This document shows, one piece after another, positions 1-10,221 of a DNA stretch of 64,000 nt. Under the pieces are notes generated by a model. The model worked only from the letters and a program-made list of their open reading frames with translations, did no database searches and was not told where the DNA came from. This DNA is from Streptomyces barkulensis (lineage in GTDB: Bacteria; Actinomycetota; Actinomycetes; Streptomycetales; Streptomycetaceae). The translations under genes were made by a program, and so were the position numbers. The DNA is taken from contig NZ_PGSG01000029.1 in NCBI RefSeq assembly GCF_002843305.1, positions 1-64,000 of the forward strand. The letters are read 5' to 3'. Within the stretch, counting starts at the first letter, position 1; every line of letters begins with the position of its first letter.

Positions 1-2
1 CC

Positions 3-926
<924 letters not shown>

Positions 927-929
927 GCC

Positions 930-1460
930 GTGGCGGGACGTCAGGGGGAGCCACCGGCAGACCCGGAGGAGCGGGCGCGGGCGATCTGCCTGCGCCTGCT
1001 CACCGGAACGCCGCGCACCCGCGGGCAACTCGCCGAGGCACTGCGCAAGCGGGAGATCCCCGAGGACGTCGCCGAGTCGGTGCTCTCCCGGCTGGAGGAC
1101 GTCGGGCTGATCGACGACGCGGCGTTCGCCGACGCCTGGGTGGAGTCCCGCCACCACGGCCGGGGCCTCGCCCGCCGGGCCCTCGCCCGGGAACTGCGGC
1201 ACAAGGGCGTGGACTCCGAACTGATCGACCATGCGGTGGAGCAGCTGGATCCGGAGCGGGAGGAACGCACCGCCCGAGCCCTGGTGGAGCGCAAACTGCG
1301 CGCCACCAAAGGGCTGGAACGAGACAGGCGGCTGCGCCGGCTCGCCGGGATGCTGGCGCGCAAGGGCTACCCCGAGGGGCTCGCCCTCCGGGTCGTGAGG
1401 GAGGCGCTGGAAGCGGAGGGGAAGGACGTGGAGGAGTACCCCCTGTACGGCGGGGACTGA
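930..1460 (+). CDS. recX: RecX, regulator of RecA
   Basis: RecX binds RecA filaments and restrains their extension and co-protease activity. The 176-residue product has the three-helix repeats of the family. Characteristic segments are CLRLLTGTPRTRGQLAEAL near the N-terminus, VGLIDDAAFADAWVESR in the middle and LARELRHKGVDSELID. It starts with GTG 3 bp after the recA stop, so recA-recX is a transcriptional and probably translational unit. A short hairpin follows at 1472-1495, before the convergent hydroxylase gene. Confidence 0.93.
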   Translation: MAGRQGEPPADPEERARAICLRLLTGTPRTRGQLAEALRKREIPEDVAESVLSRLEDVGLIDDAAFADAWVESRHHGRGLARRALARELRHKGVDSELIDHAVEQLDPEREERTARALVERKLRATKGLERDRRLRRLAGMLARKGYPEGLALRVVREALEAEGKDVEEYPLYGGD

Positions 1461-1471
1461 GCCGCACGGCA

Positions 1472-1495
1472 CCGACCGGCGGTGACACCGGTCGG
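1472..1495. terminator. Hairpin between convergent recX and hydroxylase gene
   Basis: An 8-bp inverted repeat CCGACCGG / CCGGTCGG is separated by 8 nt. It lies in the 43-bp gap between the 3' ends of recX and the convergent FAD hydroxylase and probably ends both transcripts. There is no U-tract, as is usual in Streptomyces. Confidence 0.5.
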
Positions 1496-1503
1496 CGGCG
1501 GGA

Positions 1504-3069
1504 TCACGGACCCGCTGTGGCCGCCTCCCCGGCCAGGGCGCCGCGCACCACGTCCACACAGGCACGCAGTTCGCCGGTCCGCGCGCCGGGCAGCGCGGTC
1601 ACCAGATGTCCGTCCGGGCGGATCACCAGAGCGGTGTGGGCGACCGCGCCCGGATAGCTCTCGGCCACCAGCAGCTCAGCGGGCACCGGAAGCCGCTCCA
1701 CCACGGCGGCCAGCTCCGGCATCAGTCCGGCCGACAGCCAGTGGCGGCTGTCCCACACATGAGTGCCGGGCGCGACCAGCAGCACCAGCAGCTCACCGCC
1801 CAGCCGCTCCCACAGCCGCCCTCGCGTCCCGTCCAGGGCCGTCACCGGTACGTCCCGTACAGGCGACCCCGGCTCGGTCCCGACCGCGAGCGCCCCGGGA
1901 ACGGCGTCATGCCCGGGCGCCAGCGGCGAACGTCCGTAACACGGGGGCGAGCCCAGTGGCCCCCGGCCCAGATGCCCGTCCGTCAGCAGCTCCGGATGCC
2001 CCCGTGAGGCACCGGACAGCAGGGTGCGCAGTCCCCCGCCCCCGCGCACCAGAGGCAGCGCCTGGTCGAGGGCGCGCAGCCGGGCCCCCACCGCGCCGCG
2101 CCGCTCGGCCTCGTAGCTGTCGAGCAGCTCTCCGGGCGCTCGGCCGCGCAGGCACAGCGCCAGCTTCCAGGCCAGATTGGCCGCGTCCCGCAGACCCTCG
2201 TCGACCGGCTGGGTGCCCAGCGCCCCCAGCAGACGCGCCGCGTCCCCGGCCAGGAAGGCCCGGTCCGAGCGCCAGTGCCGAGCCAGCCGCTGGTGGGCGA
2301 TGTGCACACCGGTGTCCAGCAGTTCGTAAGGGGGAGGAGCCTCCCCGCACCATGCGGTCAGGGTGTCGCGTATCCGGGCCAGCAGCGCGTCCGGGGTGAC
2401 CAGATCGCCACGCGGTGGCAGCAGCCAGTCCAGCCGCCACACGCCGTTGGGCAGCGGACGCGCCACCACCTCGCTCTCCCCGCCGGGCACATCGCGGTGC
2501 AGCAGCGCCTCGCCGTCCCAGGGCAGTTCCACCCGCAGGGCCGCCACCGCGTGACGCTCGACGGAGGTGCGCCCGGGGAAGCGGATCCCCAGCAGCTTGC
2601 GCACCGTGGAGCGGGCACCGTCGCACCCCACCAGATAACTGCCCCGCCACCAGGCGCCGGCGGAACCGGGAGCGCCGCGGGTGTGGGCCGAGACCCCCCG
2701 TTCGTCCTGCTCCAGCTCGTCCAGGCGGGCCCCGGTGACGATCTCGGCCAGCGGCTCCCGTTCCAGCGCGGCCCGCATGCCCCGCTCCAGCGCGTACTGC
2801 TGTATGTGCACCGGCGAGGTCCGGGCGTCCAACTCGACCCGCCGCACCGGCTGTCGCCGCCGCTCGGTGCGCCACGCCGCCCACCGGGCGCCGCCCAGCG
2901 TCGCCGCGTACGCCGCCGTGTCCGGCCGCAGGACGCAGGTGCGCGCCGTGCGCTGTTCCACCTCGCCGTCACCGCCGTCCAGCACCACTGACGGCACACC
3001 GTGGCGCGCCAGCGCCAGCGCCAGCGCGAGCCCGACGGGTCCCGCGCCGACGACGATCACCGGGTCCAC
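1504..3069 (-). CDS. FAD-dependent aromatic hydroxylase (PheA/TfdB type)
   Basis: This is a class A flavoprotein monooxygenase predicted to hydroxylate an aromatic or polyketide substrate using NAD(P)H. The 521-residue protein starts with the FAD dinucleotide-binding fold VIVVGAGPVGLALALALARHG and has the middle DG motif (LVGCDGARSTVRK) near residue 150. The FAD pyrophosphate/ribityl motif FLAGDAARLLGALG sits near residue 265, followed by a thioredoxin-like C-terminal domain. It starts at GTG 3069. The gene stands alone, since gluD lies upstream behind a strong hairpin, so no pathway can be assigned. Similar enzymes occur in antibiotic tailoring and in xenobiotic breakdown. Confidence 0.85.
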   Translation of the reverse strand: MDPVIVVGAGPVGLALALALARHGVPSVVLDGGDGEVEQRTARTCVLRPDTAAYAATLGGARWAAWRTERRRQPVRRVELDARTSPVHIQQYALERGMRAALEREPLAEIVTGARLDELEQDERGVSAHTRGAPGSAGAWWRGSYLVGCDGARSTVRKLLGIRFPGRTSVERHAVAALRVELPWDGEALLHRDVPGGESEVVARPLPNGVWRLDWLLPPRGDLVTPDALLARIRDTLTAWCGEAPPPYELLDTGVHIAHQRLARHWRSDRAFLAGDAARLLGALGTQPVDEGLRDAANLAWKLALCLRGRAPGELLDSYEAERRGAVGARLRALDQALPLVRGGGGLRTLLSGASRGHPELLTDGHLGRGPLGSPPCYGRSPLAPGHDAVPGALAVGTEPGSPVRDVPVTALDGTRGRLWERLGGELLVLLVAPGTHVWDSRHWLSAGLMPELAAVVERLPVPAELLVAESYPGAVAHTALVIRPDGHLVTALPGARTGELRACVDVVRGALAGEAATAGP

Positions 3070-3178
3070 GACGGGCGGCCCTCGCAGTTCTTGCGGTCCG
3101 GGCGGTTCTCACGGTCCGGGGAGGGAGGAGGGGGTGGAGCCGATGGAGCCCGGTACACGATCACACCTCGTATGCAAC

Positions 3179-3222
3179 CCACTGCCTGTGCCCCCGTCAA
3201 GCGACGGGGGCACAGGCAGTGG
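3179..3222. terminator. 20-bp perfect hairpin terminator downstream of gluD
   Basis: There is a perfect 20-bp inverted repeat (arms 3179-3198 and 3203-3222) with a 4-nt loop AAGC. It lies 37 bp beyond the gluD stop and upstream of the hydroxylase gene start on the same strand. It is well placed to end the gluABCD transcript and insulate the hydroxylase gene. No poly-U tract follows. Confidence 0.8.
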
Positions 3223-3259
3223 ATGCACAACGGGCGCGGAAGGGGGGAGCGGCGAGCGG

Positions 3260-4168
3260 CTACTTCCGGGCGTGGGGCTCGACGTGCGGCTCGTCGAACT
3301 CCATCTCCGTTTCGCCGCCGCCGTGCAGCACGGCCCCGGTGGACCGCTTGCCGCGCCGCAGCCGCCCTTCCAGCCAGCTCGCGAAGCTGGTGAGCAGGAA
3401 GTTCAGCACGATGAAGATCAGCGCGATCACGGTGAAGGCCGCGATGGTGTTGGCACCGTAGTTGGCGGTGATCACCCGCACCTGGCTGAGGAGCTCCATG
3501 TAGCCCAGCAGCGCGCCGCCCAGCGCGGTGTCCTTGACGATCACCACGAGCTGGCTGACCAGCGCCGGCAGCATCGCCGTGACCGCCTGCGGCAGCAGCA
3601 CGTAGAACATGATCTGGCCCTTGCGCATGCCGATGGCCTTGGCCGCGTCCGTCTGGCCCGAGGGAAGCGACAGGATGCCCGCCCGCACGATCTCGGCGAT
3701 CACCGAGGCGTTGTAGAGCACCAGGCCCGTCACCACGGCGTACAGCGGGCGCACATCGGAGGACAGGTCGGTGAACTGCGCGTACGCCGCGTTGGCGAAG
3801 AACATCATCAGCAGCACCGGAATGGAGCGGAAGAACTCCACCACGGCGCCGGCGGGGACACGGACCCACCGGTGGTCCGACAGCCGGGCCATGCCGAACA
3901 GCGCGCCCAGCGGGAGCGCGATGACGATCGACAGAGCCGCGGCCTTGAGGGTGTTGAGCAGGCCGGGGATCAGATATGTCGTCCACACCCGGCCGTCGGC
4001 GACGAACGGCTTCCACTTCGCCGCCTCGAGCTGGTTCTTGTCGGCCATGGTGTCCAGCGCCCACCACAGGGCGAGGGCGAGGAGCAGCAGGAACACCACG
4101 GAGTAGAGGATGTTGCGCGCCTTGGCCCGCGGGCCCGGGGCGTCGTACAGAACGGAGAGGTCACTCAT
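3260..4168 (-). CDS. gluD: Glutamate ABC transporter permease GluD
   Basis: This is one of two inner-membrane subunits of the polar amino-acid (glutamate) importer. The 302-residue product has an N-terminal membrane segment (NILYSVVFLLLLALALWWAL), a periplasmic loop, and the HisMQ-type permease core with the EAA motif region near GQTDAAKAIGMRKGQIMFYVLLPQA. The ATG at 4168 is chosen because it overlaps the gluC stop (ATGA, 4165-4168), the usual sign of translational coupling. An in-frame reading continues upstream but lies inside gluC. The C-terminus is long and charged. Gene order on this strand is gluA-gluB-gluC-gluD. Confidence 0.93.
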   Translation of the reverse strand: MSDLSVLYDAPGPRAKARNILYSVVFLLLLALALWWALDTMADKNQLEAAKWKPFVADGRVWTTYLIPGLLNTLKAAALSIVIALPLGALFGMARLSDHRWVRVPAGAVVEFFRSIPVLLMMFFANAAYAQFTDLSSDVRPLYAVVTGLVLYNASVIAEIVRAGILSLPSGQTDAAKAIGMRKGQIMFYVLLPQAVTAMLPALVSQLVVIVKDTALGGALLGYMELLSQVRVITANYGANTIAAFTVIALIFIVLNFLLTSFASWLEGRLRRGKRSTGAVLHGGGETEMEFDEPHVEPHARK

Positions 4169-4887
4169 CGCTTCACCGCCACGCGCTTGCTGACCCAGCC
4201 CAGCAGCATGCCGGTCGGGAGTGTCAGGACAACGAACCCGAAGGCGAACATCGCGGAGACCAGGAAGATGGCGTCGCTCTCGTACTCGATCATCGTCTTC
4301 ATCAGCGCCGCGGCCTCCGCCACCCCGATGGCGGCCGCCACCGTGGTGTTCTTGGTCAGGGCGATCAGGACGTTCGCCAGGGGCGCCACGACGGAGCGGA
4401 AAGCCTGCGGGAGGATGATGAGGAACAGCACCTGGAAGAAGCTCAGCCCCAGGGCGCGCGCCGCCTCGGCCTGCCCGACGGGCACCGTGTTGATGCCCGA
4501 GCGCAGTGCCTCGCACACGAAGGTGGCGTGGTAGGCGATCAGGCCGAGCACGGCGAGCCTGAAGCCGATCGTCTCGAAGTCGCTGCCCCCGGCCAGCGTG
4601 ATCCCCAGCGTCTGGAAGAGCCCCAGCGAGGCGGCCAGGATGATGACCGTCAGCGGGGTGTTCCGTACGACGTTGACGTAGGCGGTGCCGAAGGCGCGCA
4701 TCAGCGGCACCGGACTGACCCGCATGGCGGCCAGGATCGTTCCCCACACCAGGGAGCCGATCGCCGAATAAACGGTGAGCTGCACCGTCACCCAGAAGGC
4801 TCCGAGCACGTCGTACTGCCCGGAATCAAGAAAGTCGAACACGTTCTCCCGCGCTCTCGCCTCGTCGGATGGCGTCTCGTCGGACAC
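4165..4887 (-). CDS. gluC: Glutamate ABC transporter permease GluC
   Basis: GluC is the second permease subunit and pairs with GluD. The 240 residues contain about five hydrophobic helices, for example VTVQLTVYSAIGSLVWGTILAAM near the N-terminus. The cytoplasmic EAA loop, which docks on the ATPase, is at GQAEAARALGLSFFQVLFLIILPQA. It starts at ATG 4887, 57 bp after gluB, and ends by a 4-bp overlap with gluD. Confidence 0.93.
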   Translation of the reverse strand: MSDETPSDEARARENVFDFLDSGQYDVLGAFWVTVQLTVYSAIGSLVWGTILAAMRVSPVPLMRAFGTAYVNVVRNTPLTVIILAASLGLFQTLGITLAGGSDFETIGFRLAVLGLIAYHATFVCEALRSGINTVPVGQAEAARALGLSFFQVLFLIILPQAFRSVVAPLANVLIALTKNTTVAAAIGVAEAAALMKTMIEYESDAIFLVSAMFAFGFVVLTLPTGMLLGWVSKRVAVKR

Positions 4888-4944
4888 CGTCGGAGGTGCG
4901 GTGCGCCGCCGCCCGCGGACGGCCGCGGCGCACCGCGGACGGCG

Positions 4945-5775
4945 TCAGTTCGTCTCGGTGATCTCCGGGGCGGGCTCGTACTCGTAGTTGGCCGGGCCGA
5001 AGTGCTTCTTCGCGGCCTCTTCCCAGGCGCCCTCGTCGACCATCTTCTCGAGAGCGTCGTTGATCTTCTTGCGCAGCTCGGTGTCGCCCTTCTTCAGGCC
5101 GATGCCGTAGGGCTCGTCACTGAGGTTGAGACCGGCGAGCTTGAACTTGCCCTGGTGCTCCTTCTGCGCCGCGTAGCCGGCCAGGATGGAGTCGTCGGTG
5201 GTCAGGGCGTCGACGGCCTCGTTCTCCAGGCCGGTCAGGCACTCCGAGTAGCCGCCGTAGTTGATCAGGTTGGCCTTCGGGGCGAACTTCTTGTTGACGT
5301 TCTGCGCCGAGGTGGAGCCGGTGACCGAGCAGAGCTTCATCTCGCTGCTGTTGAGGTCCTCCTCGCTCCGGACGGTGTCGTCGTCGTTCCGCACCAGCAG
5401 GTCCTGGTGGGCGAGGAAGTACGGGCCGGCGAAGTCCACCCGCTCCTTGCGCTCGTCGTTGATCGTGTAGGTGGCGGCGATGAACTTCACATCGCCGTTG
5501 ACGATCATGTTCTCGCGCTCGGCGCTGGGAGCCTGCTTCCAGACGATGTCCTTCTCGTCGTAGCCCAGCTCCTTGGCGACGTACTTGGCCACGTCCACGT
5601 CGAAGCCGGTGTACTCGCCGTCCTGGGTCTTCAGACCCAGGCCCGGCTGGTCGAACTTGATGCCGATGTTGATCTTCTCGTCGTCGGAGCCGCTGGCGCC
5701 GCCGCCGCACGCGGTGGCGGTCAGGGCGAGGACGACGGCGGTGGCGGCCACGAGGCCGGACTTGCGGAGGGTCAT
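4945..5775 (-). CDS. gluB: Glutamate-binding lipoprotein GluB
   Basis: GluB is the extracytoplasmic substrate-binding protein (SBP_bac_3 family) of the glutamate importer. The start at 5775 is preferred because AGGGA stands 8 nt upstream. From there the protein (276 aa) begins with a positively charged, hydrophobic signal peptide ending in the lipobox LTATAC, with lipid-attached Cys23, followed by a Gly-rich linker. Family signatures include FDVDVAKYVAKELGY and the segment FIAATYTINDERKERVDFAGPYF. It lies between the ATPase and permease genes, as in other actinobacterial gluABCD operons. Confidence 0.94.
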   Translation of the reverse strand: MTLRKSGLVAATAVVLALTATACGGGASGSDDEKINIGIKFDQPGLGLKTQDGEYTGFDVDVAKYVAKELGYDEKDIVWKQAPSAERENMIVNGDVKFIAATYTINDERKERVDFAGPYFLAHQDLLVRNDDDTVRSEEDLNSSEMKLCSVTGSTSAQNVNKKFAPKANLINYGGYSECLTGLENEAVDALTTDDSILAGYAAQKEHQGKFKLAGLNLSDEPYGIGLKKGDTELRKKINDALEKMVDEGAWEEAAKKHFGPANYEYEPAPEITETN

Positions 5776-5828
5776 GGTGAACATCCCTGGAGTCGTATCG
5801 TGCAAAGGTCCGCTGAGCCGTTGCCGGA

Positions 5829-6614
5829 TCAGTGGTGGAGGATCTTCGACAGGAAGTCCTTGGCGCGGTCGCTGCGCGGGTTGCTGAAGAACTGGTCGGG
5901 AGTGGCCTCCTCGACGATCCGCCCGTCGGCCATGAAGACCACCCGGTTCGCGGCGGAGCGGGCGAAGCCCATCTCATGGGTGACGACGACCATCGTCATG
6001 CCGCCCTGCGCGAGCTGCTGCATGACCTCCAGGACCTCGTTGATCATCTCGGGGTCGAGCGCGGAGGTGGGCTCGTCGAAGAGCATCACCTTCGGGTCCA
6101 TCGCCAGCGCGCGGGCGATGGCCACACGCTGCTGCTGACCGCCGGAGAGCTGGGCGGGGTACTTGTCGGCCTGGTTGGCCACGCCCACCCGGTCGAGCAG
6201 GGAGCGGGCCTTCTCCTCGGCCGCCTTCTTGTCGACGCGGCGGACCTTGAGCTGGCCCAGCATGACGTTCTCCAGCACCGTCTTGTGCGCGAAGAGGTTG
6301 AACGACTGGAAGACCATGCCGACATCGGCGCGGAGCCGGGCCAGTTCCCTGCCCTCGGCGGGCAGCGGCCTGCCGTCGATCAGGATCGTCCCGGAGTCGA
6401 TCGTCTCCAGGCGGTTGATGGTGCGGCACAGCGTGGACTTCCCGGACCCCGAGGGCCCGATGACGACGACGACCTCGCCCCGCGCAATGGTCAGGTCGAT
6501 GTCCTGAAGGACGTGCAGGGCACCGAAGTGCTTGTTGACATTGTCCAGGACGACCAGGTTCTCCGCCGTCGGTGCGGCGTCCTTGGTCACCGATACATTG
6601 CTCATCGGCGTCAT
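5829..6614 (-). CDS. gluA: Glutamate ABC transporter ATPase GluA
   Basis: GluA is the ATP-hydrolysing subunit that drives GluCD. The 261-residue protein has Walker [10 protein letters not shown], the Q-loop region [20 protein letters not shown], the ABC signature LSGGQQQR, Walker [15 protein letters not shown] and the switch histidine in [13 protein letters not shown] 6614 is preceded by AGGA-CGGAGCGA. A second ATG at 6605 (MSNVSV) is possible. It is the first gene of the leftward operon and diverges from gluR, which is consistent with regulation by GluR. Confidence 0.94.
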   Translation of the reverse strand: MTPMSNVSVTKDAAPTAENLVVLDNVNKHFGALHVLQDIDLTIARGEVVVVIGPSGSGKSTLCRTINRLETIDSGTILIDGRPLPAEGRELARLRADVGMVFQSFNLFAHKTVLENVMLGQLKVRRVDKKAAEEKARSLLDRVGVANQADKYPAQLSGGQQQRVAIARALAMDPKVMLFDEPTSALDPEMINEVLEVMQQLAQGGMTMVVVTHEMGFARSAANRVVFMADGRIVEEATPDQFFSNPRSDRAKDFLSKILHH

Positions 6615-6886
6615 TCGCTCCGTCCTCGTCGGTTGAGGGGACCTTAGTGACCACCGCTGAGCAGCGTCATCCCATCTGAGCTGAACTTGAGCATAACGAT
6701 TCAGCCGCAAAGGAACTTATCGCCCGAAAGGTTCACCGGTCGGCGTATCGGCTGCTTAACGTGGGGGTTCGTGCGGACGCGGGCCCGCCGGGTCTTGACG
6801 CACCGGGCCGGATCGGAGTGGATGACTGCCACGCCCGGGAGGGTCCGGGAAGACACACGGGGGAGCGCCGGGGGAGGAGAGGGGCC
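6615..6886. promoter_or_regulatory. Divergent gluA / gluR control region
   Basis: This 272-bp non-coding stretch separates the divergent importer and two-component genes. It is locally AT-richer around 6690-6735. It contains an inverted repeat GCTGAA (6680-6685) / TTCAGC (6700-6705) with a 14-nt spacer, centred about 75 bp upstream of gluA. This is a reasonable candidate for the GluR operator, but the sequence alone does not prove it. Confidence 0.5.
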
Positions 6887-7654
6887 ATGAGACTGCTGCT
6901 CGTCGAGGACGACGACCGCGTGGCCGCGGCGCTGTCCGCCGTACTCGCCCGGCACGGCTTCGAGGTGGTGCACGCCCGCGGAGGCGAGGAGGCCCTGCGA
7001 CGCCTGCTCCCGGACGGCGCCGCGCCCCCCTTCGACGTGGTGCTGCTCGACCTCGGTCTGCCCGACATCGACGGTTTCGAGGTGTGCGGCCGCATCCGCC
7101 GGCTGACCAGCACCCCGGTGATCATGGTCACGGCGCGGGCCGATGTGCGCTCCCGCGTCCACGGCCTCAACCTCGGCGCCGACGACTACGTGGTCAAGCC
7201 CTACGACACCGCCGAACTCCTCGCCCGGATCCACGCCGTCAGCCGCCGCACCGCCCCCGCCGCCGCCCCCGCCGCCGCACCGGCCGGCGCACCGGGCGAC
7301 CCCGGCGCCGACCGCACCGCGGGCGGGGAGGGGGGAAGCACCCGGGCGGCGGGGACCGGAGAGCTGAGCCTGGGGCCGCTGACCATCGAGACCGACACCC
7401 GCCGGGTCACGGTGCACGGCGAGGCGGTCTCCCTGACCCGCAAGGAGTTCGACCTGCTCGCGCTGCTCGCCCAGCGCCCCGGCGTCGTCTTCCGCCGCGA
7501 GCAGATCATCAGCGAGGTCTGGCGCACCAACTGGGAGGGCACCGGCCGCACCCTGGAGGTGCACATCGCCTCGCTCCGCTCCAAGCTGGCCCTGCCCGCC
7601 CTGATAGAGACGGTGCGCGGAGTCGGCTACCGGCTCGTCGCCCCCACCGGCTGA
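6887..7654 (+). CDS. gluR: OmpR-family response regulator, GluR-like
   Basis: The 255-residue regulator has a receiver domain (MRLLLVEDDDRVAAAL, phospho-acceptor in VVLLDLGLPDIDG, conserved Lys in DYVVKPYDTAEL). A C-terminal winged helix follows (LTRKEFDLLALLAQRPGVVFRREQI ... TLEVHIASLRSKL). An unusual linker of about 40 residues, rich in Ala, Pro and Gly, separates the two domains. ATG 6887 follows the purine-rich GGAGGAGAGGGGCC. The gene is divergent from gluABCD and 39 bp upstream of its kinase. From knowledge of S. coelicolor, this arrangement is the GluR-GluK glutamate-sensing system; that assignment rests on context. Confidence 0.85.
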   Translation: MRLLLVEDDDRVAAALSAVLARHGFEVVHARGGEEALRRLLPDGAAPPFDVVLLDLGLPDIDGFEVCGRIRRLTSTPVIMVTARADVRSRVHGLNLGADDYVVKPYDTAELLARIHAVSRRTAPAAAPAAAPAGAPGDPGADRTAGGEGGSTRAAGTGELSLGPLTIETDTRRVTVHGEAVSLTRKEFDLLALLAQRPGVVFRREQIISEVWRTNWEGTGRTLEVHIASLRSKLALPALIETVRGVGYRLVAPTG

Positions 7655-7693
7655 GGCCGGGACCAGGACCGGGACGAAAGCGGACCGCCCGCC

Positions 7694-9121
7694 GTGCGCA
7701 CACGCCTCCTCGCCCTCCTCAACGCCCTGATGGCCGCCGTCCTGCTCGCCCTCGGCTTCCCGCTCGCCGCGAGCATGGCAGCCGCCGAGCAGCAGCACGT
7801 CGTCGTCGACCGTATCGACGACACCGCGCGCTTCGCCTCCCTGGCGCAGTACGTCACCACCCGCCCCCCGGCCCGCAGCCCCACCACGGCCGAGGCCCGC
7901 CAGCAGGACGAGCGGCTGGCCACCCTGCGGGACGAACTCACCCGCTACCACGATCTGTACGGCATCAGGGCCGGCGTCTTCTACCGCGACGGCAGCCCGA
8001 TGGCCGCGGCCCCGGCGGCCTGGCGGCCCCCGCGCCGGGGAGAGGGCGCCGCGGCCTTCGCCGAGGCCCTGGCCGGGCGCCGCAGCCACGACCCGCCCCA
8101 GGTGTGGCCCTGGCAGGACGGCCGGATCGCGGTCGCCTCACCGGTCGTGCGCGACGGCGACGTCGTCGCCGTCGTCCTCACCGACTCGCCCACCGGGCCG
8201 ATGCGCTCGCGCATCCTGCACGGCTGGCTGCCGCTGGCCGCCGGGGAGGCGGCCGCCATGCTCGTCGCCGTCGCCCTCGCCGTCCGGCTGACCGGCTGGG
8301 TCCTCAAACCGGTGCGCGTACTGGACAAGGCCAGCCACGACATCGCCACCGGGCGGCTGGCCTCCCGGGTGGCCGCCCTGAGCGGACCGCCGGAGCTCCA
8401 GCGCCTGGCCCGGTCCTTCAACGAGATGGCCGACCACGTCGAGACCGTCCTGGAGCAGCAGCGCGCCTTCGTCGCCGACGCCTCCCACCAACTGCGCAAC
8501 CCGCTGGCGGCCCTGCTGCTCCGCATCGACCTGCTGGCCCTGGAACTGCCCGAGGGCAACGAGGAGATCGCCTCGGTGCGGGCCGAGGGCAAGCGGCTGG
8601 CCCGGGTGCTCGACGACCTCCTCGACCTCGCACTGGCCGAGCACACGCCCGCCGACCTGCGGCTGACCGACATCGCCGCGCTCGCCGCCGAACGCGTCGC
8701 CGCCTGGCGTCCGGTCGCCGACCGCGAAGGGGTGGAGCTGCGCGCGACCGGGCAGGGCGCGGTGACCGGCTGGGCCGACCCGGTCGCGCTCTCCAGCGCG
8801 CTGGACGCGGTCGTGGACAACGCGGTGAAGTTCACCCCCGCCGGGGAGTCGGTCACGGTCGCCGTCACCGCGGGCGGCGGGCGGGTGACCATCGAGGTCG
8901 CCGACCACGGGCCCGGCCTCGCCGAGGAGGAGCTGAACCGGGTCGGGGACCGCTTCTGGCGCAGCGGCCGCCACCAGAACGTCTCCGGCTCCGGCCTGGG
9001 CCTGTCCATCTCCCGCGCGCTGCTCACCGCGGGCGGGGCGGAGATCTCCTTCGCCCGCAACGAGCCGCACGGCCTGCGCGTGGTGATCGCCCTGCCGCGG
9101 AACGCGCCGGACGCGGGGTGA
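7694..9121 (+). CDS. gluK: Sensor histidine kinase, GluK-like
   Basis: This membrane kinase is predicted to phosphorylate the adjacent GluR. The 475-residue protein starts at GTG with a first membrane helix (residues about 5-28), then an extracytoplasmic sensor region of about 145 residues. A second helix (about 178-198) leads into HAMP. The HisKA motif FVADASHQLRNPLAAL has His265 as phospho-acceptor. The HATPase domain shows the N box (VVDNAVKFTPAG), G1 (VADHGPGL) and G2 (GSGLGLSIS). All catalytic boxes are intact. Glutamate as the ligand is inferred from the neighbouring importer. Confidence 0.86.
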   Translation: MRTRLLALLNALMAAVLLALGFPLAASMAAAEQQHVVVDRIDDTARFASLAQYVTTRPPARSPTTAEARQQDERLATLRDELTRYHDLYGIRAGVFYRDGSPMAAAPAAWRPPRRGEGAAAFAEALAGRRSHDPPQVWPWQDGRIAVASPVVRDGDVVAVVLTDSPTGPMRSRILHGWLPLAAGEAAAMLVAVALAVRLTGWVLKPVRVLDKASHDIATGRLASRVAALSGPPELQRLARSFNEMADHVETVLEQQRAFVADASHQLRNPLAALLLRIDLLALELPEGNEEIASVRAEGKRLARVLDDLLDLALAEHTPADLRLTDIAALAAERVAAWRPVADREGVELRATGQGAVTGWADPVALSSALDAVVDNAVKFTPAGESVTVAVTAGGGRVTIEVADHGPGLAEEELNRVGDRFWRSGRHQNVSGSGLGLSISRALLTAGGAEISFARNEPHGLRVVIALPRNAPDAG

Positions 9122-9145
9122 GGAGCGGACTGGCACCGGACCGGC

Positions 9146-10144
9146 TCAGGACTTCACGGAGCGGTAGTAGCGCTCGGCGCCTTGGTGCAGCGGGAGCGGG
9201 TGGGTGTAGATGGCCGTGCGCAGGTCGACCTTCTGCGCGGCGTGGACCGCGCGGCCGATGCGGTCCCGGCTGTTGATCACCGAGCGGGTTATCCCCTCGG
9301 TCAGTGCGGCGTCCGTGCCGTCCATGGTGACCAGCAGGTTCGCCACCGCGATCGTCTCGACGGCCTTGCCGTCCCGGACGGCGGGATAGGCGTCGGAGGG
9401 CATCAGGGCCGCCCGGTAGGAGCGGGTCTGCGGCTCCTGGGCGTGGAGCACCGGCACCAGGTCGCCCAGCGGGACGAGGCGGATCTCGGTGGCCTCGGCG
9501 AGTTCCTCGATCGCGCCGGTCGGCAGCCCGCCCGACCAGAAGAAGGCGTCCAGCTCCTCGCGCAGCAGCAGTTCCGGCATCCGGTCGATGCCCTGGAGTA
9601 CCGGCCGGATGTCCTTGTCCGGGTCCAGGCCCGCGGCCTTCAGCAGCCGGCCCGCGATCAGGTTGACACCGGAGCGCTGCTGTCCGAGCCCGACCCGCAG
9701 CCCCTCCAGGTCCTCGGCGGCGCGCACCGGCGAGTCGGCCGGGACGACGAGCTGGATGTAGTCGTCGTACAGCCGCGCGCAGGCCCGCAGCCGGTCGGCG
9801 TCCTTTCCGCCGGAGTTGACGTAGGCGGCGACCGCGTCGGCCGCGGCGATGGTGAAGGACGCCTCGCCGGAGACCAGCCGCTCTATGTTCTGCACCGAGC
9901 CCTGACTGGGCACGAGTGTCACGTCCACCTCGGGCAGGTCGCGGCCCAGCTGCTCCTTCAGCAGCTCCCCGTAGCGTTCGTAGACCCCGCCGCGGGCTCC
10001 GGTGGTGAAGACGACCTGGCCGCCGGGCGCCGGGCCGCCGCCGGGCAGCAGCCACCACAGCAGCAGCGCGAGCACGGCGACCGCGGCTCCGGCGGCCGTC
10101 AGCGGCCGCCGCGCCCACGGGCGCCGTATGTGCGGGGAGACCAT
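9146..10144 (-). CDS. TAXI-family solute-binding protein
   Basis: This is a TRAP-associated extracytoplasmic immunogenic (TAXI) family protein: a periplasmic-type binding protein that usually feeds a TRAP transporter with dicarboxylates or glutamate/glutamine-like ligands. The 332-residue product has one N-terminal membrane anchor ([25 protein letters not shown]). The family start [19 protein letters not shown] follows, then [19 protein letters not shown]. No TRAP permease gene is in the window. The gene is convergent with gluK, so it may have a sensing role for the neighbouring glutamate system, but that is speculative. Confidence 0.82.
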   Translation of the reverse strand: MVSPHIRRPWARRPLTAAGAAVAVLALLLWWLLPGGGPAPGGQVVFTTGARGGVYERYGELLKEQLGRDLPEVDVTLVPSQGSVQNIERLVSGEASFTIAAADAVAAYVNSGGKDADRLRACARLYDDYIQLVVPADSPVRAAEDLEGLRVGLGQQRSGVNLIAGRLLKAAGLDPDKDIRPVLQGIDRMPELLLREELDAFFWSGGLPTGAIEELAEATEIRLVPLGDLVPVLHAQEPQTRSYRAALMPSDAYPAVRDGKAVETIAVANLLVTMDGTDAALTEGITRSVINSRDRIGRAVHAAQKVDLRTAIYTHPLPLHQGAERYYRSVKS

Positions 10145-10221
10145 GGCACCGATCCTGCCAGGACCGGTGTGCGGAAGGGAGAGGCGGGGCGGGCGGGGGA
10201 GCGCGTACCCTGTCGACTGAG